Part shown: positions 42,716 through 52,866 of the stretch, piece by piece
How the letters are laid out: every line of letters begins with the position of its first letter
Position numbering within the stretch: position 1 is the stretch's first letter
Made by a program: the position numbers and the translations under genes
The notes under the pieces: generated by a model
What the model saw: only the letters and a program-made list of their open reading frames with translations
What the model was told of the DNA's origin: nothing
Databases searched by the model: none
Source of the DNA: Diplonema papillatum
Lineage: Eukaryota; Euglenozoa; Diplonemea; Diplonemida; Diplonemidae
Reading direction: 5' to 3'
Assembly (NCBI GenBank): GCA_030068145.1
Contig: JAPJBO010001121.1
Span: forward strand, 1 to 64,000
Length of the DNA stretch: 64,000 bases

Positions 42716-44420
42716 ATTGACCGGCCAATCGCCCTACTACCCCTCCTTCCTACTTCCCCTCCTTCCTACTACCCCTCCTTCCTACTTCCCCTCCTTCCTA
42801 CTACCCCTCCTTCCTACTACCCCTCCTTCCTACTACCCCTCCATCCTACTTCCCCTCCTTCCTACTACCCCTCCTTCCTCGTACCCCTCCCAAAGATCCT
42901 GGAATCTCAAGCGAACCATAACTTCAAAACCAAGCAGGCAGAAGAAAAGGGCTGCGGAAGGGGGCGGAGGGATAGCAGAAAGGAGGGGTAGTAGGAAGGA
43001 GGGGCAGTAGGAAGGAGGAGTAGTAGGAAGGAGGGGTAGTAGGAAGGAGGGGAAGTAGGAAGGAGGGGTAGTAGGAAGGAGGGGTAGTAGGAAGGAGGGG
43101 TACTAGGAAGGTCTCCAGACGACCTTCGTTATCAACGAGTCCGGTGTTACTAAGTCTCCGACCTGCGAGGCGGCGTGGAGTCCTTTACGAGCTAGTGGAC
43201 ACAAGGGCGGGATAGCGAACTGACAGTGAAGTCCGTGACTTCGTTCTCACTGTTGCTGCTTTCTGCCACGCATGTGTGCAACTTCAAAGTAAGCATTTGC
43301 CTGTGGGATTTTTCGCAGGAAAGAGAGGCGCGCCAGCGTTTGCAATGCAGATACACAGGATCACCTTGCTCCTGTCCTAGCGAGATTGGGCTAGTAGGAA
43401 GGAGGGGAAGTAGGAAGGAGGGGTAGTAGGAAGGAGGGGCAGTAGGAAGGAGGAGTAGTAGGAAGGAGGGGTAGTAGGAAGGAGGAGTAGTAGGAAGGAG
43501 GGGTAGTAGGAAGGAGGAGTAGTAGGAAGGAGGAGTAGTAGGAAGGAGGGGCAGTAGGAAGGAGGAGTAGTAGGAAGGAGGGGTAGTAGGAAGGAGGGGA
43601 AGTAGGAAGGAGGGGTAGTAGGAAGGAGGGGAAGTAGGAAGGAGGAGTAGTAGGAAGGAGGGGTAGTAGGAAGGAGGGGTACTAGGAAGGTCTCCAGACG
43701 ACCTTCGTTATCAACGAGTCCGGTGTTACTAAGTCTCCGACCTGCGAGGCGGCGTGGAGTCCTTTACGAGCTAGTGGACACAAGGGCGGGATAGCGAACT
43801 GACAGTGAAGTCCGTGACTTCGTTCTCACTGTTGCTGCTTTCTGCCACGCATGTGTGCAACTTCAAAGTAAGCATTTGCCTGTGGGATTTTTCGCAGGAA
43901 AGAGAGGCGCGCTAGCGTTTGCAATGCAGATACACAGGATCACCTTGCTCCTGTCCTAGCGAGATTGGGCTAGTAGGAAGGAGGGGAAGTAGGAAGGAGG
44001 GGTAGTAGGAAGGAGGGGCAGTAGGAAGGAGGAGTAGTAGGAAGGAGGGGTAGTAGGAAGGAGGAGTAGTAGGAAGGAGGGGTAGTAGGAAGGAGGAGTA
44101 GTAGGAAGGAGGAGTAGTAGGAAGGAGGGGCAGTAGGAAGGAGGAGTAGTAGGAAGGAGGGGTAGTAGGAAGGAGGAGTAGTAGGAAGGAGGAGTAGTAG
44201 GAAGGAGGAGTAGTAGGAAGGAGGGGTAGTAGGAAGGAGGAGTAGTAGGAAGGAGGAGTAGTAGGAAGGAGGGGCAGTAGGAAGGAGGAGTAGTAGGAAG
44301 GAGGAGTAGTAGGAAGGAGGGGTAGTAGGAAGGAGGAGTAGTAGGAAGGAGGGGTAGTAGGAAGGAGGAGTAGTAGGAAGGAGGAGTAGTAGGAAGGAGG
44401 GGTAGTAGGAAGGAGGGGTC
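42716..44420. repeat. 16-bp satellite (GTAGTAGGAAGGAGGG) with higher-order structure
   Basis: Units are on the minus strand at 42728-42900 (CTTCCTACTACCCCTC) and on the plus strand from about 42985, so the satellite changes orientation. A 290-bp non-satellite block starting TCTCCAGACGACCTTCGTTA occurs at about 43109 and again at about 43688, almost identical, so satellite plus block is itself duplicated with a 579-bp spacing. All frames are stop-free on one strand, creating Pro/Ser/Leu/Tyr artefact proteins. Confidence 0.95.
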
Positions 44421-44439
44421 GCCGCCGACCCTCCGAACT

Positions 44440-44606
44440 ATGCCGCCGCCCATGCAGCGCTGGGCTCGGTGGCTCGCCGCCGCGGGGCGGGATGATGTAG
44501 CAGCCGCGGCAAAAGGGGCAGGCGGGGCCAGGGGTTGCCACCGGCAATCCGTTCAGAAGCCAGCTGCACCGGCGGAACGACGACATCGAAGGGTTCTCGG
44601 CACCTG
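44440..44606 (+). pseudogene. Truncated 5' copy of the coiled-coil gene, copy 1
   Basis: It starts ATGCCGCCGCCCATGCAG like the intact gene at 45574 and is preceded by the same GGGGTCGCCGCCGACCCTCC. An in-frame TAG follows GATGATG where the gene has TAC. Similarity ends near CATCGAAGGGTTC. Confidence 0.8.
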
Positions 44607-44903
44607 AAAGAATAGCTGAGAAGCCAGCACGCAAAGACACTGAAGACTGTAAAGTATCCGGATTCTCCGGCAAGCTTTCATTTTCACAAAAGCGTAACAA
44701 GTGTACGCTGAAGAAACAACCCACACCCACATGGCCCTTACTTGCTCTAAGCGAACTCATATAACAAAGGTCACCCGCAGCCCCTAAAGTCCTGGAATCT
44801 CAAGCGAACGTTTACTCCAACCAAGGCAGCAGAGGAAAAGGGGCCGCGGAAAGGGTGAGGAGGGGTAGGAAGGAAGGAGGGGTCGCCGCCGACCCTCCGA
44901 ACT

Positions 44904-45413
44904 ATGCCGCCGCCCATGCAGTTTAGCGCCGGGCTCGGTGGCTCGCCGCCGCGGGGCGGGATGATGTACCAGCCGGGCCAGGCGGGGTCGCCGGCGATCC
45001 GTTCCGAAGCCAGCTGCACCGGCTGAACGACGACATCGAAGGGTTCGCGAAGAAGCTGTCGAACGGAGCTGGCCCACCTCGGGTACAGGAACCCGCAGCA
45101 GCTCCAGTCGCAGGTCGGTGGCTTGTACAAGGCAATCGAGCAGGTCAATGGGCACCTCCAACGCGATGACGTCGAAAAGCGCCTGCTCGACGACATGGAC
45201 CGGATGAAGATCCAGATGTCCATCAAGCAGTCCAAACCGCACCAGAAGCGCTTCGCCGCCGGCGACCCGTTGGCCGCCCAGCAACAGCAGCAGCAGCAGC
45301 AGCACCTGCTCGACCAACCGCAGCGGATCCTCGAGCACCAGGCCCAGCAGCAGCCGGGCGGCGGCATAGACGAGCAGCCATCGCGCAGGTCCGCGAGGAG
45401 AAGGCCGGCATGA
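44904..45413 (+). pseudogene. Truncated 5' copy of the coiled-coil gene, copy 2
   Basis: It is a longer copy covering about the first 150 codons, with small deletions that shift the frame (for example around 45000 and 45060) and an internal deletion near 45360 that joins the Gln-rich part to the REEKA segment. Part of it stays open (45123-45413: MYKAIEQVNGHLQRDDVEKR). Confidence 0.85.
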
Positions 45414-45573
45414 AGGGAACCCATACAACACAGGTCACCCGGAGACCCAAAAGTTCTGGAAGTCTCAACGCGAACCTTAGCTTCAAAAACCAAGCAGGCA
45501 GAAGAAAAGGGGGTGAGGGAGGGGACCGGGGAGGGGTAGTAGGAAGGAGGGGTCGCCGCCGACCCTCCGAACT

Positions 45574-47763
45574 ATGCCGCCGCCCATGCAGTTTAGCACC
45601 GGGCTCGGTGGCTCGCCGCCGCGGGGCGGGATGATGTACCAGCCGCGGCCAACGGGGCAGGCGGGGCCAGGGGTCGCCGGCGATCCGTTCCGAAGCCAGC
45701 TGCACCGGCTGAACGACGACATCGAAGGGTTCGCGAAGAAGCTGTCGAACGGCACGCCGGTGCCGAGCGAGCTGGCCCACCTCGGGTACAGGAACCCGCA
45801 GCAGCTCCAGTCGCAGGTCGGCGGCTTGTACAAGGCAATCGAGCAGGTCAATGGGCACCTCCAACGCGACGACATCGAAAAGCGGCAGCTGCTCGACGAC
45901 ATGGACCGGATGAAGATCCAGATGTCCATCAAGCAGTCCGAAGCGCACCAGAAGCGCTTCGCCGCCGGCGACCCGTTGGCCGCCCAGCAACAGCAGCAGC
46001 AGCAGCTGCAGCACCTGCTCGACCAGCAGCAGCGGATCCTCGAGCACCAGGCCCAGCAGCAGCCGGGCGGCGTCGGCGGCGCGACCCAGCGCGCTTCGGC
46101 GTCGCCGGCCCCGGCGGAGCCGCAGGGCTTGCACAACCGCGCCCAGCTCCAGCACCTGTCGCAGCAGCTCAACCCCATGCTGGCCACCCTTTCCGGCGCC
46201 CCGGGGGGGGGAGCTCCGGCCTCTGGGGCGGGCCACCAGGATGCCGCGGCGCTCGGCCGGCACGAAGCCGAGATCCGCGACAAAAACGAGCAGATCGCGT
46301 CTCTCCGCGAGGAGAAGGCCGTCATGAAGGAGTGGCTCGACCGCGGAGTGAACGAGTGCCGCCGCGTCGCCGAGGAGGTGCAGCGGCTGCGTCTCGAGCT
46401 TGACCAGAACGACGGCGAGAAGGACCGCATGGGGGCGGAAAAAAAGAAGCTCGAAAAAATGCTCGAGCAGGTCATGGGCGAGGTGAGGCACGCGACCGAG
46501 AAGCTGAAGGAGGAGAAGTCCGAGCGGGAAGCCGCCATCCTGGGGTCTTCCCTCAAGGAGCAGGCGATGTCAGCCCAGGCGGAGCAGATGCAGCGTGCCC
46601 ACGACGAGAACAACCGGCTTTCGTCCGAGGTCGCGCGCCTCATGGAGCGCGTGAAGGACGCAGAGGACGGCGAGATGCACCTCCGAGCCTTCGTCGCCGG
46701 GCTCTCCCGCGTCTCCTCCGGGTTCATCTCCCTCCACGCCGCCGTCGAAAACGACCGACTCGGAGACCTCGCGGGTGTGGGGTACAACGCGGAAGCCACG
46801 CACAGCACGGCTGGGGAAGGCCCCGTGGATTCCGTCGTGGCAAACGGGAAGAAGTCGCTCACGGAACTGCAGGACGTTTTGCTCGCGCTGCGGAGCGTCG
46901 TTCGGGCGAGGATCGAGGACACGCAGGTACGCGCGGTCGAGATGGCGCAGAAGGAGAGCGACTTGGCGCAGAGGGCCGTCGAAGGGGCGCGGAAGGCCGA
47001 GCAGGACCTCCGCGAGCGGCACTCGGTCGAAAAGCGCATCCTCGAGGGCAAGCTCGAAGAACTCGAGGCCGAGCTATCAGCCCTCTCCGACTCCAACCTG
47101 CGCTCCCAACAGCAGCTCACCGCTGCCGAAACAGAGCGCGCCGCCCTCCGCAGCAAAGTGGACACCCTCAACACATCCGAGGACTACACACTGCCCACAC
47201 GTCCGGCGGCGAACGCCAACTTGCTCTCGCCTACAAAAGAGACGAATCCGGACGTGCTGTCGGCCCGCGTGTTTTCCTACGAATCCCGCTGCCTCAAGCT
47301 CGAGCAGCAGAACGGGAAGTTGAAGGAGAAGAACAAGAAGATGAAGGTCGACTGGTCGAAGGTGACGGAGCTGCGGCAGTACTGCCAGAAGCTCGAAATC
47401 GAGAAGAAGTCGATGCTCGACTACATCGAGAAGATGGAGTCGGAGAACGACGTGCTCAAGCGGCGGTCGTTCAACGTGCCGCTGTACACAGGGGACCCGA
47501 CGGCGCCTGGGCGGGTGCTGTCCCCTAGCAAGCGGCACGAGACCGACCAGGCCAGCGTCGCGTGGAAGGAGTGGCAGCGGTCGCACGCCGGGTCGTCGGC
47601 GAACCCGCCCCCGTGGAACGCGTCGTCCGTGATGGGCAAGCCGTCGCCGTCCGTCCGCTTCTCGTCACCCCACGCGCGGCACCCGACCTTCCCGGGGCCG
47701 TCGCTTCCGCTCCCGTCGGTGCCGCGGCCGAGCGGGCAGGGCCCGTGGATGCCCTCCCCGTAG
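45574..47763 (+). CDS. Coiled-coil protein of unknown function, 729 residues
   Basis: The Pro/Gly/Met-rich N-terminus (MPPPMQFSTGLGGSPPRGG) is followed by predicted helix from residue ~40. There is a Gln-rich stretch at ~139-175 (AAQQQQQQQLQ) and an Ala/Pro/Gly linker at 175-225. Long heptad-type coiled coil runs at ~230-350 (REEKAVMKEWL...KKKLEKMLEQVMGEV), ~430-530 and ~570-630 (LKLEQQNGKLKEKNKKMK). The disordered Pro/Ser tail ends PSGQGPWMPSP. The composition suits a cytoskeletal, basal-body or scaffolding protein, but I recognise no family signature. It is a single exon. The start is supported because two upstream partial copies share the same ATG and preceding bases. Confidence 0.65.
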   Translation: MPPPMQFSTGLGGSPPRGGMMYQPRPTGQAGPGVAGDPFRSQLHRLNDDIEGFAKKLSNGTPVPSELAHLGYRNPQQLQSQVGGLYKAIEQVNGHLQRDDIEKRQLLDDMDRMKIQMSIKQSEAHQKRFAAGDPLAAQQQQQQQLQHLLDQQQRILEHQAQQQPGGVGGATQRASASPAPAEPQGLHNRAQLQHLSQQLNPMLATLSGAPGGGAPASGAGHQDAAALGRHEAEIRDKNEQIASLREEKAVMKEWLDRGVNECRRVAEEVQRLRLELDQNDGEKDRMGAEKKKLEKMLEQVMGEVRHATEKLKEEKSEREAAILGSSLKEQAMSAQAEQMQRAHDENNRLSSEVARLMERVKDAEDGEMHLRAFVAGLSRVSSGFISLHAAVENDRLGDLAGVGYNAEATHSTAGEGPVDSVVANGKKSLTELQDVLLALRSVVRARIEDTQVRAVEMAQKESDLAQRAVEGARKAEQDLRERHSVEKRILEGKLEELEAELSALSDSNLRSQQQLTAAETERAALRSKVDTLNTSEDYTLPTRPAANANLLSPTKETNPDVLSARVFSYESRCLKLEQQNGKLKEKNKKMKVDWSKVTELRQYCQKLEIEKKSMLDYIEKMESENDVLKRRSFNVPLYTGDPTAPGRVLSPSKRHETDQASVAWKEWQRSHAGSSANPPPWNASSVMGKPSPSVRFSSPHARHPTFPGPSLPLPSVPRPSGQGPWMPSP

Positions 47764-47785
47764 CCTTTTGCAACCACAATTGTGC

Positions 47786-48310
47786 AGCAGGCAGTCGAGT
47801 CGTCAGTCGTGTCCGTCTGCTCGTATGTCCTAAACAGCGACGCCACCGCTTGGAACAGAAACTGACTTGTTGAGAGTCCTGGGGTGACCAAGAAATTTGC
47901 TGCTCCTTCCCGCAGCCCGTTTCAAACGAGGCTGTCGAACACTATTCTCTCCATTTGGACTAGAAGGGCCGTCAAACACGAATTCTCGCTGTGTGTGCAG
48001 CAGGCAGTCGAGAGTTGTGCTGTGTCGATCTGCTCGTATGTTCTAACAGCGACGCCATCGCTTAGATGCAGAACTGACTTGTAGAGAGTACTCGGGTGAC
48101 CACAAAACTCCTTCCTTGCCCGTAGTCTTTTGAAGCAAGACACCATTCTCTCCGCCGTGTCCGTCTGCTCATATGTCCTAAACAGCGACGCCACCGCTTA
48201 GAACAGAAACTGACTTGTTGAGCAGCCGAGAACTGTGCTGTGCCTACCTGCTCGTTGTTCTAAATAGTGACGCCATCGCAACTGGCTGGTGGGGAGTCCT
48301 GGGTGACCAA
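47786..48310 (+). repeat. Imperfect tandem repeat after the coiled-coil gene
   Basis: CAGGCAGTCGAG, then GTCCGTCTGCTCGTATGTCC (or close variants), AACAGCGACGCCA and CTGACTTGTTGAG recur at about 47788, 48000, 48157 and 48225. Some copies lack the middle part. Confidence 0.75.
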
Positions 48311-48739
48311 AAACTCTTGGAGATGGGTCCCCTGGACGCGATACCTGATTTGGGTCAGCGCGGTAGCGGTGTGGGTGTGAGGAGAGGTCTGAGATGTGTG
48401 ATCTCGTTCACAGAAAGGATGAGGAAGGAGCGACTGCCATTGTTTGATCCTGTCGGTTCGGGCTAGTCAAGAGTGCCGCCGGATTGTTACAGTCATGCAA
48501 GACCCATCTTCACCCCCAGTTACCCTGGGGACGGCGGTGGTCCTGTCTCCAGTAGCCATGCGCCTTGCTCGTATTCCCCTATTCCTTTAGTAAACAAAAA
48601 GAGTTGCTGGGTTGCCCCTGCGGTCTTGATCACGTTTCGTGCTTGAACACCACAGGTCCACCACCTCGGTACGAGTTCGTCCAGAAATTCTCTCACTTCG
48701 TTCGCGAAGTTCTCGAAACCCTCTTTTTCTACTTTTTTG
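48311..48739. other. Intergenic, no gene
   Basis: Short frames on both strands without recognisable content. Confidence 0.4.
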
Positions 48740-49230
48740 TGGTACCAGGGAAAGTCTGCTACACGGGGGCCAAGCTTCACGTGTTCGGCGGTGCTGCAGA
48801 GCCACGAGCCTACGAGTCAAGTGGCTACCGATTTCCCAAACTAAAGCATCAAGGCGTGGCGGGGCTTGGCGCTGAACACAAGCTCGTCGAAACGGTCAGC
48901 CACAGGGCGGGGTTGTAACACTGTGCTGCCTCCGACTCAAGCTTTGCAAGCTGTGGTTGACCGTCACGTTCCTAAACCAGGAGCGGCCTTTTTCTTTTGT
49001 ATAAGCACCTGCTTTGTAGGAAATGCTTGAGGAGACTGCCAGTTGCGATAGATCAAAGGAGGTAAATGTGCTGTAGCCCACACGAAACACAGGTAACCCT
49101 GGGTTTAGTGGCGGGCGTAAGCGTTCAACAAAAAAGACCCACTTTGTAGTTGTATTGTTTTCTCCCCCTCTAGCCTCCTTCGAAATGAGCACAAGGCAGT
49201 CCCTCGAGTATTTTTTCTTCTTCCTTCTTC
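48740..49230 (+). repeat. Dispersed repeat family A, longest copy
   Basis: It runs from GGTACCAGGGAAAGTCTGCT through GCTTTGCAAGCTGTGGTTGA, CCTGCTTTGTAGGAAATGCT and GGTTTAGTGGCGGGCGTAAG to AGCACAAGGCAGTCCCTCGA. Related copies are at 33715-33926 and ~34150 (minus), 34866-34935, 55040-55170, 62655-63050 and 63310-63640. Confidence 0.85.
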
Positions 49231-49653
49231 TTTCTGTGTACCGCCTTCACCTGCCCCCGCTGTTTCTCACTAGCTCCAGAACGGTTGTTGTCAAGCTGCT
49301 TCGCCTCCAGTTCTCTTTCCCCCGCACCCCTCCTGTGAAACTGATCTTTTTTCGGAGCTGACTCCCGGAACCCGGGACCTCCCGCTTCTACCCCTTTTTT
49401 GTTGTTTCTCCCCTCCTCGCCCCCCACGTTTCTATGCATGTTTTATAACGTAGACGAAAAGCGAGACGGGCTCAGCAAAACAGAACTATGCGCCGCCTTC
49501 CGATCCCCGCCCAAGAGAGCACGTCTCGAGCATCCTTTTTAGGCCACGTGCAAAGTGTGAGAAGGACCCGCTAATCATGACCAATTGCCCCTGAAACCAC
49601 GTGCGGGGGAGTTGATGATTCAGGGTAGTGCGGTCAACGAAATACTCGGTGCT
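49231..49653. other. Intergenic, no gene
   Basis: AGGGTAGTGCGGTCAACGAA (about 49622) recurs near 63202, with CCTGAAACCACGT before both copies. Otherwise nothing recognisable. Confidence 0.45.
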
Positions 49654-49820
49654 ACTAATCGGCAGGTATCCCTCTGCTGAGGCTGAATATTTCCCAGAGG
49701 CCGGTAGCGAACAAGTACAGTGATGGAAAGATGCAACGAACTCTGAAAAAGAGGCTTAAGAGTCCCTGAAACCGATGGGTGGTAAGAGTTGGAGATGCGT
49801 TCAAATCGTAATCATTGCTG
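49654..49820 (+). pseudogene. 28S rRNA fragment (D1 end region), plus strand
   Basis: It contains GGTAGCGAACAAGTACAGTG, GGAAAGATGCAACGAACTCT and GGTGGTAAGAGTTGGAGATG, aligning base by base with the minus-strand fragment at 14247-14465 but with more substitutions. Both end at nearly the same point (CAAATCxTAATCATTGCT). Confidence 0.75.
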
Positions 49821-50913
49821 GGGCCGCCCGGTGCAAAGTATGACGGAGAGAGATGGAGGGGAGAATGAACAGCCCCGCGCCGCAGGCGATCATCAGCGCC
49901 GAGGCGTTCGCATGAATACCAAACGGGATATTGCGCGACCATGGTTTCGTGTTTCCGACGATCCCGTGTGGTCGTACAGATGGGTACCCTTCGACCTTTT
50001 GCTTGTTTGTGAAGGTTCAGCTTAGCGCCTGCTTGTTTCTCAAGCTGTAAGTACCCTGATTAAAACCAGAGCTGTCGAGGTCTCTTCCGGTTCACCGCGT
50101 TTTTTGCATCGACTTTCGGAGGGGCAAAGGCAGTCAGTGTACCTGTATGTGGTCCTATGCCGACAGCAACGTAGTAGCTGTAAGGACATGGAATACATGC
50201 ACAGCGGTGTCCATACATAGGGTCTCAGCATCCAGCACAGGAGCTGTCACGCCAGGAAGCACATCTGGCACGAGTACACGGAGGATGACGACTACAAATG
50301 GTTCCAGTACGAAGAGGAAGTGAGGATACCGCAAACTCCCCGGTGAGACGTCGTCCCCGCACTCTAACTCGTGCCTCTCTCTCTTTGCAACCGACGCGGG
50401 GTCGGAACATGACCAAACTCATGGATGCTGGTCCGTCCCCTCCTCAGACTGTGGTGTACCGGCAAATACATCACCAGGCCTGCGTATTTCCGGCAAAGCC
50501 AGTGCTTATTTAAAAATTGATACCAGACTTATTGTACATCAACCTCGGTTAATTGTAACACAGAAGTACATTACGTGTTTACACGCTCCCTACGTGTCCG
50601 GTCTGCCGAAAACTGTCGTGTTCACCACCGGCCGTGTTCTGTGTTTTGCCGTTTCTTGCTGCTGTAATCTTATGTGCCTCCCTCCGTCGTATATTCTTTC
50701 TATGTTTCCCCGATCACAATTGTGCTCGCATTCTGTCGAAAACTATAGTTTGTGTCGTTGCCTGTTTTTCTCTCCTTCCCGCTCGTTGGTGCCCTCCCAA
50801 GACGCTGCACACGCGCATACAAAAGCGAATGTCGAGGGGTATAACAAGAACTGACAAACCGCAGGTTTGTCAGGCTCCACTGTGCCCCTTCTGGAATCCC
50901 TCCTTCCGAGGGC
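49821..50913. other. Intergenic, no gene
   Basis: No domain, no long coherent frame and no repeat relationship noticed within the window. Confidence 0.4.
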
Positions 50914-51095
50914 AGATTGAGCCGGTCCATCCCCTCTTGATAGACCGTGATAGACCGAAGAATACAGCACCGGGCAATCCGATGCAGTTCTAGGGACTAG
51001 GGATGGACCTGATAGACTGTGGTGGACCGTGATTCACTGTGATAAACAGCGGTAGGCACTTCGATGCAGTTTCAAGAGATAGGGACGGACCGGCT
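50914..51095 (+). repeat. Dispersed repeat family C, copy 1
   Basis: GAGCCGGTCCATCCCCTCTT, GCACCGGGCAATCCGATGCA and GCACTTCGATGCAGTTTCAA are shared in the same order with 59698-59880. Confidence 0.85.
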
Positions 51096-51166
51096 CACAG
51101 ATACAGGTGGGTGGGAAGGGCCTGCGGCGGGTGCGTGACTTGTTGTGGTGCGCTTCCTCTCTCTCA

Positions 51167-51438
51167 CCATCATCGTCGACTTCAGCGCGTTCCACCCAGT
51201 CAGCGCCATAGAGGAACTGTCTGCAACCAGGCCGTCAATAAAAGTTTGCTTGGTTGCCTCTGTGTTGATCCACACGTCCAGGTTCTCTTTGATGCTGATA
51301 GTTAACATGAGACCCCGTCAGCTAGATTCCTGTCAACGGGAGATGTCAGCGTGCCTGTCATGTCGTACAAGGAACAGGGTCTCTGCATCTTATTCGTCGA
51401 GCCAACCTTCATTCCAGATTGCAACGTGACCGATGCCG
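51167..51438 (-). pseudogene. Antisense fragment of the astacin-gene repeat
   Basis: Read on the minus strand it matches the unit boundary near 20520-20770 (GYDMTGTLTSPVDRNL-type text and IKENLDVWINTEATKQ), with CAATCTGGAATGAAGG as in units 5-8. A 3-base loss (GACGAATTCAAG to GACGAATAAG) makes an in-frame TAA, and one G is lost at GGGGGTC. It is a dead copy about 25 kb from the gene in opposite orientation. Confidence 0.9.
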
Positions 51439-52009
51439 TCGCCAACGGAAAACGTCGCGTTGGCAGAAACGGTGAAGATGATAATTTTCACAGGGTTGGT
51501 GAAAAGGAAAGCGAGAATGTGGACTGCTTATTAGATTCACGGGTAAACGAGCTGGCGCACCACAAGGTTTGCCCTGATCTCGCACCTACTTTCCGATACC
51601 AATTAGTTGCTCTATTCAAACTCTACTTACCTCTAGCTAATTTTGAGCGGCTTGCCGACAAATAGGAAACGGCGAGCCCAGCTAGATAGACTGCACCAGT
51701 GGTTCCGGTACAGACTCCGACAACGCTTTCAATGCCGTGACAAGGCCGCGAACCCTGGCATTGAGTCCTTTTGAGTACACCAACCACATGGATTAGCATG
51801 CGCGCCAGTTTCTCGGAAGGGAAATCGCCTCAATCTCGGGAAAGGTCAGCGCGGTAGCGACGTCCACGAAAACACATGCACATGGGGAGAGGCAGTGGGA
51901 CTGCTACGGCGTGGCTGCACATCGGTTGACTTGGTTTGCAGCTCTCTGTTTCCACAGTTTAATACCAACAAGGAGAACCCCTCGTTCACCCCTACAAGAA
52001 GACGGAAGA
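51439..52009. other. Intergenic with a repeat piece
   Basis: Positions 51837-51910 (CTCGGGAAAGGTCAGCGCGG) match the tandem unit at 6249-6600. No gene recognised. Confidence 0.45.
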
Positions 52010-52309
52010 ATGATGCTTCGGCGCGCACCGTGTGCTGCGAGGGTTCTTCGCAGCCAAAAGGGGGAGCCTCGTGTCAGCTTCGTGGCCAAGCGGAGTATGC
52101 AAGAGGACTACAATTTGAATCAGGTGCGCAAGCTCGGGTATTACGAGAACATGACGTGGCGACAGCGTTTCATGGGACGCCTGTTCTGGATCAGCCTGCT
52201 GGCTTTAATCTCGATGCTGGTGATGTGCCAAGTCCGAAACAGGGAGCTAGAACTCGTCGCAAACACCATGCCGCCACCCCAGTTTCGCGAATCGCCGAAG
52301 AGAGCCTGA
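52010..52309 (+). CDS. Small single-pass membrane protein, unknown function
   Basis: 99 residues: a basic N-terminal half (MMLRRAPCAARVLRSQKGEP), a polar stretch (QVRKLGYYENMTWRQRFMG), then one hydrophobic segment LFWISLLALISMLVMC near residues 65-80 and a short polar tail. No family recognised. The core is duplicated at 52493-52610 with an in-frame TAG after GYY. Start choice is uncertain, because the frame is open about 33 codons further upstream. Confidence 0.4.
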   Translation: MMLRRAPCAARVLRSQKGEPRVSFVAKRSMQEDYNLNQVRKLGYYENMTWRQRFMGRLFWISLLALISMLVMCQVRNRELELVANTMPPPQFRESPKRA

Positions 52310-52492
52310 TTGAGTGGGGAACGCCTTGCGCTGACAGATAGTCGGTTCACAGTCTGGTTGCGCACACTGAGCTGCTGGCACATGTAGGGGACGTGCCCAA
52401 GGTTCTTTCGGCCGGCAGAGGCGCGAGGAAGGAATTCCTGGCAGTCAGAAGAGGGCATCACGCGTGGCCTCGTGAGGGCCGCAATCTCGTAC

Positions 52493-52610
52493 CAGGTGCG
52501 CAAGCTCGGGTATTACTAGAACATGACGTGGCGACAGCGTGTCATGGGACACCTGTTCTGGATCAGCCTGCTGATGATGGCTTGTGTCTGCATAAGCTTC
52601 TGGGCAAAGG
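52493..52610 (+). pseudogene. Broken duplicate of the small membrane-protein ORF
   Basis: AGGTGCGCAAGCTCGGGTAT and ATGACGTGGCGACAGCGT repeat the core of 52120-52230. GAGAACATG has become TAGAACATG, and the following hydrophobic segment diverges. Confidence 0.65.
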
Positions 52611-52765
52611 ATTCCATCTGCCGCATATCCTCCACCGAGGCCGGGCAGGCTGAGGAGATCAGCCTGAAGGATAAAAGAACGAGGAGATGTCCACAGAATA
52701 ATGGCTGATCGGGTTCGCCGCGGCTGCACGTCTCAGGCACCTACGGGCCACCTTGCAACCTGAGC

Positions 52766-52866
52766 TCTGGATCCAACTACGAGCTTTTTAACAGCAGCAG
52801 CATTAATATACGCTATTGGTGCTGGAATTACCGCGGGTGCTGGCACCAGACTTGTCCACCAATTGT
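52766..52866 (-). pseudogene. 18S rRNA fragment around the 530 loop
   Basis: On the minus strand it reads GTGCCAGCACCCGCGGTAAT, TCCAGC, AATAGCGTATATTAATGC and AAAAAGCTCGTAGTTGG, the SSU helix 18/530-loop region. Outside about 100 bases similarity to SSU rRNA stops, so it is a relic. GCACCC instead of GCAGCC is the variant known from Euglenozoa. Confidence 0.85.

Noticed and set aside
43912-44760. Pro/Ser/Leu/Tyr-rich frames on the minus strand
   Set aside because: They are translations of the 16-bp satellite; the period cycles through all frames.
45483-47174. Minus-strand 563-residue Ser/Cys/Arg-rich frame
   Set aside because: It is the antisense shadow of the coiled-coil gene in GC-rich DNA. 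The plus-strand product has clean heptads and a start shared with its duplicates.
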